Source of the DNA: Achromobacter sp. Bel
Lineage (GTDB): Bacteria > Pseudomonadota > Gammaproteobacteria > Burkholderiales > Burkholderiaceae_B
Length of the DNA stretch: 64,000 bases
Direction of reading: 5' to 3'
NCBI RefSeq assembly: GCF_012928505.1
Contig: NZ_JABBJN010000029.1
Location: 20,460-84,459, forward strand
Below the pieces are notes generated by a model. It saw only the letters and a list, made by a program, of their open reading frames with translations, had not been told where the DNA came from and made no database searches. Positions within the stretch are counted from its first letter, which is position 1, and the number at the start of each line of letters is the position of its first letter. Positions 50,065 to 57,990 of this stretch are shown here, in pieces. The position numbers were made by a program, and so were the translations under genes.

Positions 50065-50676
50065 ATGGCGCTGATCCCGCTGTTCCCCCTATCCAACGCG
50101 CTGTTTCCCGCCGGCGTGCTGCACCTGCGGATTTTCGAGGTGCGTTATCTGGATATGATCCGCCGCTGCATCGCGGACGGCAGCGAGTTTGGCGTGGTGG
50201 GATTGCTGGCGGGCAGCGAGGTCCGTTCGCCGGAAGGCGTCGAGACCCTTGCACCGGTGGGCACGATGGCGCGCATCGCCGCATGGGACGCGCCGATGCC
50301 GGCGTTGCTGCAGGTGCGGTGCATCGGCACCAGCCGTTTCCGGCTGCTTTCCAGCGAGGTGGCAAAATACGGCCTTTGGATGGGCACCACCGAGCCCATC
50401 GCCGACGACCCGCCCACACCCGTGCCGGGGGCCATGCAGACCAGCGCTGATGCACTGGGCCGGCTGGTGGCGCAATGGCAGCAGGACGGCGTGCCGGCCG
50501 ACCGGATGCCGCTGGCGCCGCCGTATCGGCTGGACGACTGCGGCTGGGTGGCGGACCGCTGGTGCGAGCTGCTGCCGCTGCCGCCGGACGACAAGGCCCG
50601 GCTGCTGGGCCTGACCGACCCGGTGGCGCGGCTGGCGGCCATTCAGGACCTGCTGCGCGGCCAAGGGCTGGCATAG
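50065..50676 (+). CDS. LON-peptidase N-terminal (substrate-binding) domain protein
   Basis: 203 residues. IPLFPLSNALFPAGVLHLRIFEVRYLDMIRRC is the start of the Lon N-domain (key residues PLFPL, FPxGxLxLRIFE, RYLDM); the AAA and protease parts of Lon are absent. Free-standing Lon N-domain proteins are common in proteobacteria and of unknown function, perhaps adaptors that hold substrates. GGAGACAGCC precedes ATG 50065. The gene follows the AhpD-like gene by 9 bp; the ParB-like gene is 45 bp downstream. Confidence 0.92.
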   Translation: MALIPLFPLSNALFPAGVLHLRIFEVRYLDMIRRCIADGSEFGVVGLLAGSEVRSPEGVETLAPVGTMARIAAWDAPMPALLQVRCIGTSRFRLLSSEVAKYGLWMGTTEPIADDPPTPVPGAMQTSADALGRLVAQWQQDGVPADRMPLAPPYRLDDCGWVADRWCELLPLPPDDKARLLGLTDPVARLAAIQDLLRGQGLA

Positions 50677-50721
50677 CGGGTCGCCGGTGGAAACGCCGGG
50701 CGAGTAACCTTTTTGGACATC

Positions 50722-51630
50722 ATGGATATCAGGATTGACGAGGGCCTGCGCGCCTATATTGACCCCTTGACCGAAGACGAGCACGAGGCGCTGGAACGCA
50801 GCCTGCTGGCCGAGGGCTGCCGCGACGCGCTGGTGCTGTGGGGCGACCTGCTGGTGGACGGGCACAACCGCTACGCCATCTGTCAGAAGCACGGCATCGA
50901 ATTCCAGACCCGCCAGAACACCACGTTCAAGTCGATCGAAGACGTGCATCTGTGGATGATCGAAAACCATCTGGGCCGGCGCAGCGTGTCGGACTTCCAG
51001 CGGGGCGTGCTGGCGTTGCGCAAGAAAGAGATTCTGCTGGCGCGCACGCCTCCCGAAGGCAGTGCGCCGCCCGAGGCCGGGTCGGCTGACACCGCATCGT
51101 CCGACGGTTCGCCGCCTTGGGACGAGGATGCTTCGGGCGCCGCTGCGTCGGGTGCCGACGGCGCGCCGCGACTGCCCCCGAACATCTCCTGGACGCCGCC
51201 CGTGCCCAGCCGCCAAGCGCTGGCGCGTGCGGCGCGCATCAGCAGCAATACGCTGGGCCAGATCGAGAAGATCCAGAAAGACGCCGCCCCGGAACTGGTG
51301 CGCGCGGTGAAATCGGGCGCGATTTCGATCAACGCCGCGGCTGCGGTGGCGTCATTGCCGCCCGAGCGCCAGGCGGCGGCCGTGGCTGGCGGCAAGAAAG
51401 AACTGCAGCAGGCCGCGCGCGAAGTGCGCCAGGCCAAGGCGCCGCCGCCCCGCGAAGCCCCGCCCGAGGTGCCGATTGAAAGCATCGCCGACCTTCCCGC
51501 GGAAGTGGCGCGGCTGCGCGGCGTGCTGGCGCGTTTGACGGACGAGCGCGACCAATTGAAGAAGAAGGTGATGCACCTGACGATCGCGCTGTCGGAAGCC
51601 CGCAACGGGGGCAGCGCGGGCGACGATTAA
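50722..51630 (+). CDS. ParB/Srx-fold DNA-binding-type protein (plasmid-partition-like)
   Basis: 302 residues. A ParB N-terminal-like domain lies at about 1-100: IDPLTEDEHEALERSLLAEG, LLVDGHNRYAICQ (the nucleotide-handling block) and FKSIEDVHLWMIENHLGRRS. A Pro/Ala/Ser linker (about 108-150) leads to a helix-turn-helix-like region (SRQALARAARISSNTLGQIEKI) and a C-terminal coiled coil (AEVARLRGVLARLTDERDQL). It is not the chromosomal ParB of a parAB operon. Similar proteins occur on plasmids and integrated elements. ATG 50722 is used; a TTG at 50713 is also open. Palindrome and 22-bp repeats lie just downstream, possible binding sites. Confidence 0.85.
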   Translation: MDIRIDEGLRAYIDPLTEDEHEALERSLLAEGCRDALVLWGDLLVDGHNRYAICQKHGIEFQTRQNTTFKSIEDVHLWMIENHLGRRSVSDFQRGVLALRKKEILLARTPPEGSAPPEAGSADTASSDGSPPWDEDASGAAASGADGAPRLPPNISWTPPVPSRQALARAARISSNTLGQIEKIQKDAAPELVRAVKSGAISINAAAAVASLPPERQAAAVAGGKKELQQAAREVRQAKAPPPREAPPEVPIESIADLPAEVARLRGVLARLTDERDQLKKKVMHLTIALSEARNGGSAGDD

Positions 51631-51649
51631 GGCGGAATACCGGATGGGA

Positions 51650-51679
51650 GCGCGAATATGGGATAACCCTTATTCGCGC
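51650..51679. repeat. Palindromic element GCGCGAATATGGG-ATAA-CCCTTATTCGCGC
   Basis: Arms of 13 bases (one T/T mismatch) flank an ATAA loop. It starts 20 bp after the ParB-like gene. A shorter relative with the same core (AGGGATAACCCT) is at 54264-54279 on the far side of the PhoD block. It is not followed by T on either strand, so it is not a plain terminator. It looks like a protein-binding site or a mobile palindrome. Confidence 0.6.
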
Positions 51680-51680
51680 C

Positions 51681-51723
51681 AAAAAAGGTGTCGGACTACA
51701 AGAAAAAAGGTGTCGGACTACAA
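51681..51723 (+). repeat. Two tandem 22-bp iteron-like repeats (AAAAAAGGTGTCGGACTACAA)
   Basis: A 21-bp unit at 51681-51701 is repeated exactly at 51703-51723, giving a 22-bp period equal to two helical turns. It begins one base after the palindrome. Exact tandem repeats of this size next to a ParB-like gene recall plasmid iterons or centromere-like sites. Confidence 0.65.
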
Positions 51724-51742
51724 CGCTTTTTCGGAGGGGAAC

Positions 51743-51802
51743 GTGAGCACCCCTTATGCCTGTGGCGAGTTCCCTTGCCGGATCAACTTGAAAATCATGT
51801 AA
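51743..51802 (+). CDS. Possible 19-residue ORF with a strong ribosome site
   Basis: GTG at 51743 is preceded by GGAGGGG 3 bases upstream, far stronger than at most genes here. The frame reads MSTPYACGEFPCRINLKIM and stops at 51800-51802, overlapping the end of the convergent PhoD-like gene by 8 bp. It may be the head of a gene that was cut off when the PhoD block was inserted, or a leader peptide. Weak evidence. Confidence 0.3.
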   Translation: MSTPYACGEFPCRINLKIM

Positions 51803-53576
51803 CGGCTGCGACTGCGAGCAGGTGATTCGAAAAGCTGACTTCGGTTTCGCATCGCCAAGTTGCCCATAACTTGCACCCCTCGGCCGAGCCCATGTCCAAC
51901 TCCAGGGCCAGCCAGTTGCGCGCTGCCATGACATGTTTGTCGTGCCCAGGGAAAGGCATCACTTCCGCAACGTACTGCACGTCGATGTTTTGAGCTTGCT
52001 TGGCATTGTTGTTCAACCAGGAGAGAAACAGCCGCTCCATCACACCCATGAGCGAAGGATGAACCACGGCGGACGACGTGAACTGGTGGATCTGGGACCA
52101 CGTCTCTGTTGCAGGCAGGTCCTTGCGGTAGGCCGTGCCCCAGACTGCAACGTGCACGTCGCCCGACACTAGGGACACACGGATCTTCTTGTCGCGCGCC
52201 AATTGGGAAAACACTTCCAGGAGGCGTTTGCGCTCACCTTCGTGGTCGTCGTGGGACCAGTGGTCCTTCAAGTCGTCGGCATTGCTGTCCGTGACGTGGT
52301 CTTGCCCGAACTTGTCCATCAGCAACTCGGCCAGGGGCAGTTTGGGGTGCACTACGGGCACCGAGGACATGAGCAGAAGATGCTGGCAAGCACTCTTGGG
52401 TTGTGCGCCCGCGTTGCCGGATTCCAGGCTGTCGGTCCAATGCTTGATTTGGCCCCACGTGTCCGAGCCCATCACCTGCGTCCGCGAGCGTTCCGTGCGC
52501 AGATCGGCCGCCATGATGGCCATCGGCCCGATGGCGTACGCGAAAGTGAATCCCGGCTGGCCGTCCAGCAGGGGCAGCGCCAACGCATCCTTGGCGAGTA
52601 CCTGACTCCACACGATGGGCTTGAGCAGCGGGTCTTGTCGGGAAAAACCCGCGGGCGTCGTGTCTTCCTGTTGGGGCAGGTCGTCCAGCGCATGCTGCAT
52701 CTGAAACACCCAGAAGGCGCGTCGGGCGTGGCGGAACATCGTCTGAAAGAGTGGGCTGTTCTGCATCTCGCAGCTGTACGAACCCCAGCCGTCGAAGATG
52801 TCGTGGTCGTCCCACATCATGACGGTCGGCATCGACGCCATCGCCGCGCTCGCATCTAGCGTGGCCGTTGGCGACGACCAGGGCTTGCGCTCGCTGGGCA
52901 GCCAGCGTTGCTTGTACAGTCCGAAGTAGTAGGCCTCGATCTCGCGGTCCAGCGCCTTGGTGACCTTGAACTCCAATTGCGCCTGCCGAGGCAAGGCCAC
53001 CCACCGGCGCAGCGCCTTAACGTCTTCCCAGATCGAGTCGAAGTAGATCTGGTCGCCTCCCATGAGCATGAGATGAAAGCGCTGCAGGCCCTTGTCATGG
53101 ATGCGCTTCTCATGCCACAACTGCTCTTTGTCCAGCAGCTTGGTTTCGCCTGCACCCTGTTCTTTTCGCAGTTCGCGGTCGTGGCTGTAGAGCAGGTCTT
53201 CCCACACCGCGTCCGACGTCCGGATGAGCTTTCGCATCACGGCCGGGTCCGAAAACCCATTGCACGACACATAGGCCATGCGCGGCGCGAAATCCTTGCC
53301 GGGTACCGTCATCCGCCACGTCAATCCCCCTGAAATACCGTAACTTACGGTGCGCTCGTTCTTCAAGACCTTGCAGGACAGGTCGTAGCGCAGATAGCGT
53401 TCGCCGTTGATGGCCAACAGCTCCTTTGGCGCGGCGCAAGCCTTGCCGTCGACCTCCAGTGCAGGCGTGACGGCGCCCGCCTTGAGGCCCACCAGCGCGC
53501 TTACTTTCCAGACGTCACCTTTTCCGATACCACGGAACGACAACACAGGCCCCAGTAGCAGATCTTTTTCATTCAT
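51795..53576 (-). CDS. PhoD-like metallophosphatase without signal peptide
   Basis: 593 residues. Metallophosphatase motifs in order: MGGDQIYFD (about 175), TVMMWDDHDIFDGWGSYS (about 253), AADLRTERSRTQV (about 365) and VSGDVHVAVWG (about 485). These give the Asp/His ligands of a PhoD-type Ca/Fe site acting on phosphodiesters or phosphomonoesters. Unlike classical secreted PhoD there is no Tat or Sec signal, so it should work in the cytosol. ATG 53576 is preceded by AGGAGG. Base composition is somewhat lower in GC than the flanking operons. It is downstream of a small membrane protein gene on the same strand. Confidence 0.9.
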   Translation of the reverse strand: MNEKDLLLGPVLSFRGIGKGDVWKVSALVGLKAGAVTPALEVDGKACAAPKELLAINGERYLRYDLSCKVLKNERTVSYGISGGLTWRMTVPGKDFAPRMAYVSCNGFSDPAVMRKLIRTSDAVWEDLLYSHDRELRKEQGAGETKLLDKEQLWHEKRIHDKGLQRFHLMLMGGDQIYFDSIWEDVKALRRWVALPRQAQLEFKVTKALDREIEAYYFGLYKQRWLPSERKPWSSPTATLDASAAMASMPTVMMWDDHDIFDGWGSYSCEMQNSPLFQTMFRHARRAFWVFQMQHALDDLPQQEDTTPAGFSRQDPLLKPIVWSQVLAKDALALPLLDGQPGFTFAYAIGPMAIMAADLRTERSRTQVMGSDTWGQIKHWTDSLESGNAGAQPKSACQHLLLMSSVPVVHPKLPLAELLMDKFGQDHVTDSNADDLKDHWSHDDHEGERKRLLEVFSQLARDKKIRVSLVSGDVHVAVWGTAYRKDLPATETWSQIHQFTSSAVVHPSLMGVMERLFLSWLNNNAKQAQNIDVQYVAEVMPFPGHDKHVMAARNWLALELDMGSAEGCKLWATWRCETEVSFSNHLLAVAAVT

Positions 53577-53638
53577 GATCAGCCTCCTCAGCTAGTCATT
53601 TCTTTCGCTACTACCTTGACGATCCGGGTGCGAGCAAT

Positions 53639-53995
53639 TCACGCCGCCTCCCACAACGCCGCTGTCAGACCCAGCAACAGCAGCATCGCCGACCCGATGA
53701 ACCATCGCACGGTTTTCCGGTATTCATCCTCGGCCTCATCCTCCAAACGCAAGGCGCGGTAAAGCGCAATTATCTGCAGCAGGCTGGCGAGCAACAAGGA
53801 CACGCCTGGCAGCACGGACAGCGCGCTCCAATCGCCCGGCGCGTCCAAGCCCCAGTAGCGCAGGAAACCCAGCGAAAAGCCCAGCAATACCGTGATGGCC
53901 GTAATCAATCCCGCCCGATAGCCCTGGGGCAGTGCGCGTGGCCCGTGGCTGCGGGTCCGTGCCAAGTCGTCGTCTGGCGTTTCCGGTGTCATCAT
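53639..53995 (-). CDS. Small three-helix membrane protein, function unknown
   Basis: 118 residues from ATG 53995 (GGAG 7 bases upstream; the next codon is also ATG). After a charged N-terminus come hydrophobic helices at about 30-47 (AGLITAITVLLGFSLGFL), 62-82 (LSVLPGVSLLLASLLQIIAL) and 98-115 (FIGSAMLLLLGLTAALW), joined by a charged loop RLEDEAEDEYRK. I recognise no family. It lies 62 bp upstream of the PhoD-like gene on the same strand, so the two may form a unit. Confidence 0.75.
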   Translation of the reverse strand: MMTPETPDDDLARTRSHGPRALPQGYRAGLITAITVLLGFSLGFLRYWGLDAPGDWSALSVLPGVSLLLASLLQIIALYRALRLEDEAEDEYRKTVRWFIGSAMLLLLGLTAALWEAA

Positions 53996-54263
53996 TGAGA
54001 TACTCCGCACTGAGTACGCTACGGCCTACCCGCTACCGGTTGATGTGGGAGCGAAAACTGAACTCCTGCTGTCACGCGGGGTCAGGTTGAATTGATTATG
54101 GCTGATATCACCGCGCACGGTGGCTGTTGAATCCCCCGTGTTGCAGCCCTGTGCCTTGTCGCCTTGCTTGCCGGCTGATCGTCGACCGGTTCAACGTACG
54201 ATGCTCTCCTCCCGACAGTGGGCGGGCGGGGGCGCAGCGTCAATGGCAGTGCCCAAGCACGAA

Positions 54264-54279
54264 TAAGGGATAACCCTTA
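54264..54279. repeat. Second copy of the GGGATAACCC palindrome
   Basis: TAAGGG-ATAA-CCCTTA is a perfect 6-bp stem with an ATAA loop, matching the core and loop of the longer palindrome at 51650-51679. The two copies flank the PhoD/membrane-protein block, 2.6 kb apart. Confidence 0.5.
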
Positions 54280-54356
54280 AATCTAAAATGTACGAATAAA
54301 ATTCCTGAATCATCGGGAATTTATATCGTTTTGAGGAACCCCCCCTGGGGCCTTGT

Positions 54357-54388
54357 AATGCGTGTTCGCTTAACGCCGTTCACGCATT
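54357..54388 (+). promoter_or_regulatory. Inverted repeat AATGCGTG / CACGCATT upstream of the RraA-type gene
   Basis: AATGCGTG (54357-54364) and CACGCATT (54381-54388) are a perfect 8-bp dyad with a 16-base spacer, ending 15 bp before the start codon of the first operon gene. It could be an operator or a leader hairpin hiding the ribosome site. The only regulator gene attached to this operon is the LysR gene at 59468. Confidence 0.5.
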
Positions 54389-54403
54389 TACACAGACTTC
54401 CTC

Positions 54404-55084
54404 ATGAATCCCATCGGATACCGCATTCTTCCCCGTTCCGGCCCGGCCGTCGCCGCCGACGTGCTGGCCGGCTTCGCCGCCATCGGCTCGGCCCAGATCA
54501 GCGACTGCATGAACCGCCTGTACGGCGTCAGCGGGCTGCGTCCGCTGCATGCCTGCAACCAGCGCACGGTGGGCTTGGCGCTCACCGTCAAGACCCGCCC
54601 GGGCGATAACCTGATGATCCACAAGGCGATTTCGCTGGGTGGCGCGGGCGACGTGATCGTCGTCGACGGCGCGGGCGATATCAGCAATGCGCTGGTGGGC
54701 GAGCTGATGATGATGGATGCGCAGTCGCGCGGGATCGCAGGTTTTGTGATCGACGGCGCGGTGCGCGACCTGGATGTGTTCGCGCAGGGCGAGTTCGGTT
54801 GCTATGCGCGGGCCGTGTCGCACAAGGGACCGTACAAGGATGGTCCGGGCGAAATCAATGTGCCGGTGTCGGTGGGCGGCCAGGTGGTCAACCCGGGTGA
54901 CGTGGTGGTGGGCGATGCCGATGGCGTGGTGGTGATTCCCGCCCAGCATGCCGCGGCCGTGTTGGCTTTGGCGCAGAAGAAGGAAGCCGACGAGGCGGTG
55001 GCGAAGGAGAAACTGCGCGCCGGCACCTATACCAAGCCCTGGCTGGAAAAGACCCTGGCCGAGAAGACGGGAGCCGCGAAATGA
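54404..55084 (+). CDS. RraA-like / 4-hydroxy-4-methyl-2-oxoglutarate aldolase family protein
   Basis: 226 residues. The class II aldolase/decarboxylase signature is present: GELMMMDAQSRGIAGFVIDG then AVRDLDVF (about 100-128), with the Arg-Asp pair that binds substrate and metal. Such enzymes split 4-hydroxy-4-methyl- or 4-carboxy-4-hydroxy-2-oxo acids to pyruvate and a second oxo acid and also decarboxylate oxaloacetate. The true RraA ribonuclease inhibitor is shorter (about 160 residues), so the enzymatic branch is more likely. The stop overlaps the aminotransferase start (ATGA), which couples the two. It is the first gene of an operon with an amino-acid ABC transporter. Confidence 0.9.
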   Translation: MNPIGYRILPRSGPAVAADVLAGFAAIGSAQISDCMNRLYGVSGLRPLHACNQRTVGLALTVKTRPGDNLMIHKAISLGGAGDVIVVDGAGDISNALVGELMMMDAQSRGIAGFVIDGAVRDLDVFAQGEFGCYARAVSHKGPYKDGPGEINVPVSVGGQVVNPGDVVVGDADGVVVIPAQHAAAVLALAQKKEADEAVAKEKLRAGTYTKPWLEKTLAEKTGAAK

Positions 55085-56304
55085 GCCAAACCCCGCAAAC
55101 CACCGGCATCGTCGCCGACCGTATCAAGCGCATCAAGCTGTCGCCCAGCGTGGCGGCGCGGGCCATCATTGCGGAACTGCGCGAGCAGGGGCGCCGCATT
55201 ATCGATCTGACGATCGGGGAGCCGGATTTCTCGACGCCGGAACATATCCGCCTGGCGGCCACCGCGGCGATGAACCGGGGCGAGACCAAGTACCCGCCGG
55301 CCCAGGGCACCGTGGCGCTGCGCCGCGCTGCCGCCCAGCATTTGCTGGAAGCCACCGGCGTTGACTATCCGGCAGGGCGCATCATTGTCAGCACGGGCGC
55401 CAAGCAGGTGATCTTCAATGGCCTGGCCGCCACGCTGAACGAGGGCGACGAGGTGCTGATCCCCGCGCCGTTCTGGGTGTCGTACCCGGACATGGTGCTG
55501 GTCAACGGCGGCACGCCGGTCGCGGTACAGACCTCGCCCGCCACGGATTACAAGGTGACGCCCGAAGCGCTGGAGCGCGCCATCACGCCGCGTACCAAGT
55601 GGCTGATGATGAACGCGCCCAGCAACCCGACGGGTTCGGTCTATAGCGCGGACGAGCTGCGCGGCTTGGCGGAGGTGCTCAAGCGCCATCCGCACGTCTG
55701 GCTGATGACCGACGACATCTACGCCCGCTTGAACTTCACCGGCGAACCGACGGTGCATCCGTTGCAGGTCGCGCCGGAACTGGCCGCCCGCACGCTGGTG
55801 GTCAATGGCGTGTCCAAGGCTTATGCCATGACGGGCTGGCGCATCGGCTACGGCGCAGGTCCCGATGAACTCATCAAGGCGATGGCGATCCTGCAATCGC
55901 AAAGCACATCGGGCGCATCGTCCGTGAGTCAGGCGGCAGCGCTGGAGGCCTTGTCGGGTCCGCAGGACTGCGTGGCCGAGTTTGCCCGCGTGTTCCGCGA
56001 ACGCCGCGACCTGGCAATCGCCGAATTGTCCGGCACGCCGGGCCTGGACATCGTCGTGCCGCAGGGCGCGTTCTATGTGTTTCCGGACTGCTCGGGCCTG
56101 TTGGGCAAGAAGACGCCGGCGGGCGACCTGATCGCGACCGATACCGACCTGACGCACTATCTGCTGCGTGAAGCGGGCGTTGCCGTGATCGACGGCCATG
56201 CCTATGGCGCGCCGGGCACGTTCAGGTTGTCGTTCGCGGCTTCGATGGACGATATCAAGCAGGGCTGCTCGGCTATCCGGGAAGCTTGCGCCAAGCTGGC
56301 CTGA
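55081..56304 (+). CDS. Class I/II pyridoxal-phosphate aminotransferase (aspartate aminotransferase-like)
   Basis: 407 residues, fold type I. RIIDLTIGEPDFSTPEHIR at the start, NAPSNPTGSVYS (about 178), MTDDIYARLNF (about 215), and the PLP lysine Lys246 in NGVSKAYAMTGWRIGYG. It should move the amino group of an acidic or polar amino acid to 2-oxoglutarate. Coupled to the aldolase upstream and followed 51 bp later by a solute-binding protein, it would turn the imported amino acid into the 2-oxo acid that the aldolase cleaves. Confidence 0.93.
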   Translation: MSQTPQTTGIVADRIKRIKLSPSVAARAIIAELREQGRRIIDLTIGEPDFSTPEHIRLAATAAMNRGETKYPPAQGTVALRRAAAQHLLEATGVDYPAGRIIVSTGAKQVIFNGLAATLNEGDEVLIPAPFWVSYPDMVLVNGGTPVAVQTSPATDYKVTPEALERAITPRTKWLMMNAPSNPTGSVYSADELRGLAEVLKRHPHVWLMTDDIYARLNFTGEPTVHPLQVAPELAARTLVVNGVSKAYAMTGWRIGYGAGPDELIKAMAILQSQSTSGASSVSQAAALEALSGPQDCVAEFARVFRERRDLAIAELSGTPGLDIVVPQGAFYVFPDCSGLLGKKTPAGDLIATDTDLTHYLLREAGVAVIDGHAYGAPGTFRLSFAASMDDIKQGCSAIREACAKLA

Positions 56305-56355
56305 GGCCGGGATAAGCAGTCAGTTCACCATACAACCATACAAGGGGAATCAACC

Positions 56356-57177
56356 ATGAAACGCCACACTCTCTTCGCAGCCTGCCTGGGCCTGGCCACC
56401 TTGGCGCTGGGCGCCGCCGCCCAGGCTGATCAGGTCGATGACATCAAGGCGCGCGGCGAACTCGTCTGCGGCACGCTCGGCACCTCGCAGCCGTTCAGCT
56501 TCCAGGACGGCGCCACGCGCCAACTGGTGGGCTACGACGTCGACGTGTGCAAGCTTGTCGCCGACAAGCTGGGCGTGAAGATCAGCTACAAGCTGCTGTC
56601 GGTGGCGGCGCGCGTGCCGGAGCTGAACGAAGGCCGCGTGGACATCCTGGCGGCGAATCTGGGCTATTCGCCTGATCGCGCCGAGCAGATCGCTTTCAGC
56701 CACGCGTACTACGTCAGCCCGCAAAAGCTGCTGGTGCGCAAGGGGTCGGGGCTGGATTCGGTGGAAGCGCTGAACGGCCGCCGTATCGGCGCCACCAAGG
56801 GGTCCAGTTCAGAGCGTGAGATCAAACGCATCCTGAACAAGTCGCAGGTCATCGGCTACGGCGACAGCTCGGCCACCTATCTGGCCTTGCAGCAGAAGAA
56901 GGTGGACGCGCAGTTCGCCTCGGAACTGGTGCTGGCGCGCCTGGTGCTGCAAAGCCCGCCGACCGCGCCCGTCAGCGTGATCGCCAAGTCGGTGTTCGAC
57001 GAACCCTGGGGCTTGGGCGTGCGCAAGTCGGAACCGCGTTTCCTGCAGACGGTGAACCAGGCGCTGGACGAAGCGGAAAGCTCGGGTGCTGCCGCCAAGT
57101 TGTTCGACAAGTGGTTCGGCCCCGAAACGCCGTACAAGCTGGAACGCGGCTTCAAGATCGGTCCCATCGCCGGCTGA
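56356..57177 (+). CDS. Polar amino-acid ABC transporter substrate-binding protein (family 3)
   Basis: 273 residues. Signal peptide LFAACLGLATLALGAAAQA (cleavage about residue 23). SBP_bac_3 blocks: IKARGELVCGTLGTSQPFSF, LVGYDVDVCKLVADKLG (ligand-clamp Asp), VDILAANLGYSPDRAEQIAFS and YVSPQKLLVRKGSG. It delivers a polar amino acid to the two permeases and the ATPase encoded next. A good AAGGGGAA lies before the ATG. The ligand is probably an acidic or hydroxylated amino acid, given the aminotransferase and aldolase in the operon (inference). Confidence 0.93.
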   Translation: MKRHTLFAACLGLATLALGAAAQADQVDDIKARGELVCGTLGTSQPFSFQDGATRQLVGYDVDVCKLVADKLGVKISYKLLSVAARVPELNEGRVDILAANLGYSPDRAEQIAFSHAYYVSPQKLLVRKGSGLDSVEALNGRRIGATKGSSSEREIKRILNKSQVIGYGDSSATYLALQQKKVDAQFASELVLARLVLQSPPTAPVSVIAKSVFDEPWGLGVRKSEPRFLQTVNQALDEAESSGAAAKLFDKWFGPETPYKLERGFKIGPIAG

Positions 57178-57300
57178 AAGACCGCTGACCCCAGCGCGGC
57201 CCGCATGTCTCCGTCACGGTTTCCGGCATCCCCCCAGGTGGGCGGCCGGAACCCGTGACGTTTGGCGTGGGCCGCGCGATAGCAGGAGATTGATTGCTTT

Positions 57301-57990
57301 ATGAGCCTACTTGACGCTTCCCAATACCAGCTGCTGGCCAGCGGCATGGTGGTCACCGTGCAGCTGTTTCTGGTTGCCTGGGTGATGGCCTTCACGATCG
57401 CGGTGACGCTGGTCGTAGTGCGCGCCACCAACCTGGCGCCGTGCCGCTGGGTGGTCGACGCCTACGTGGAATACCACCGCAACGTGCCGCTGCTGGTGCA
57501 GGTGCTGTTCTGGTATTTCGGCATGCCTGAACTGCTGCCCGAGGGCTTTCGCATGTGGCTGTACGAGCACAACGCCGAGATGTCGCTGGCGGCGATCGCG
57601 CTGGCGCTGGGGTCGGCCGCCTACATCGCGGAAGACATCCGCAGCGGGCTGCGCGCCATTCCCGGCACGCAGTTCGAGGCGGCCCGTGCGCTGGGCGCCA
57701 GCTATCTGCAATGCATGCGCTTCGTGATCGTGCCGCAGGCAGTGCGCATCTCGATTCCGCCGCTGGTGGGCCGCGCGCTGCTGCTGTTCAAGAACACCAG
57801 CGTGGCCATGGCGATCGGCGTGATGGAACTGACCTACCAGGCCCGCGAGATCGAAAACGAGACCTACCGCACCTTCGCCACCTTCGGCGCGGCGACGATC
57901 ATGTACCTGCTGGGATCGTTCCTGATCATGGCGATCGGATCGCGCATCTATGCCCGTTATCGTCTGAATCGCGGAGGCCACGGTGCTTGA
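57301..57990 (+). CDS. Polar amino-acid ABC transporter permease 1 (HisM/GltJ type)
   Basis: 229 residues with about five membrane helices. The coupling helix has the EAA motif EAARALGASYLQCMRFVIVP then QAVRISIPPL near residue 120-150, and VEYHRNVPLLVQVLFWYFG near 58 is a family block. AGGAGA lies 11 bases before the ATG. The gap of 123 bp after the binding-protein gene allows a lower expression of the membrane parts. The last 8 bp overlap the start of the second permease. Confidence 0.93.
   Translation: MSLLDASQYQLLASGMVVTVQLFLVAWVMAFTIAVTLVVVRATNLAPCRWVVDAYVEYHRNVPLLVQVLFWYFGMPELLPEGFRMWLYEHNAEMSLAAIALALGSAAYIAEDIRSGLRAIPGTQFEAARALGASYLQCMRFVIVPQAVRISIPPLVGRALLLFKNTSVAMAIGVMELTYQAREIENETYRTFATFGAATIMYLLGSFLIMAIGSRIYARYRLNRGGHGA

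Larger units (their letters stand above)
53996..54403. other. 408-bp intergenic region with palindromes, upstream of the RraA operon
   Basis: No gene is supported. It includes TAAGGG-ATAA-CCCTTA at 54264-54279 (the core shared with the element at 51650), a second dyad AAATTCC/GGAATTT at 54299-54322, and the 8-bp dyad at 54357-54388 listed separately. The stretch 54278-54330 is A/T-rich and probably holds the promoter of the RraA/aminotransferase/ABC operon. Confidence 0.5.

Noticed and set aside
50722..51630. ParB-like protein as the chromosomal partition protein
   Set aside because: No parA neighbour, no parS consensus, and a different C-terminal organisation; it fits the plasmid-like ParB/Srx group better.
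51659..54279. AGGGATAAC core of the palindromes considered as a homing-endonuclease site
   Set aside because: Only nine bases resemble the I-SceI target; the rest differs and no endonuclease gene is present.
51650..54330. PhoD block as an insertion sequence or transposon
   Set aside because: No transposase or integrase, no target-site duplication could be identified, and the palindromes are not true terminal inverted repeats.
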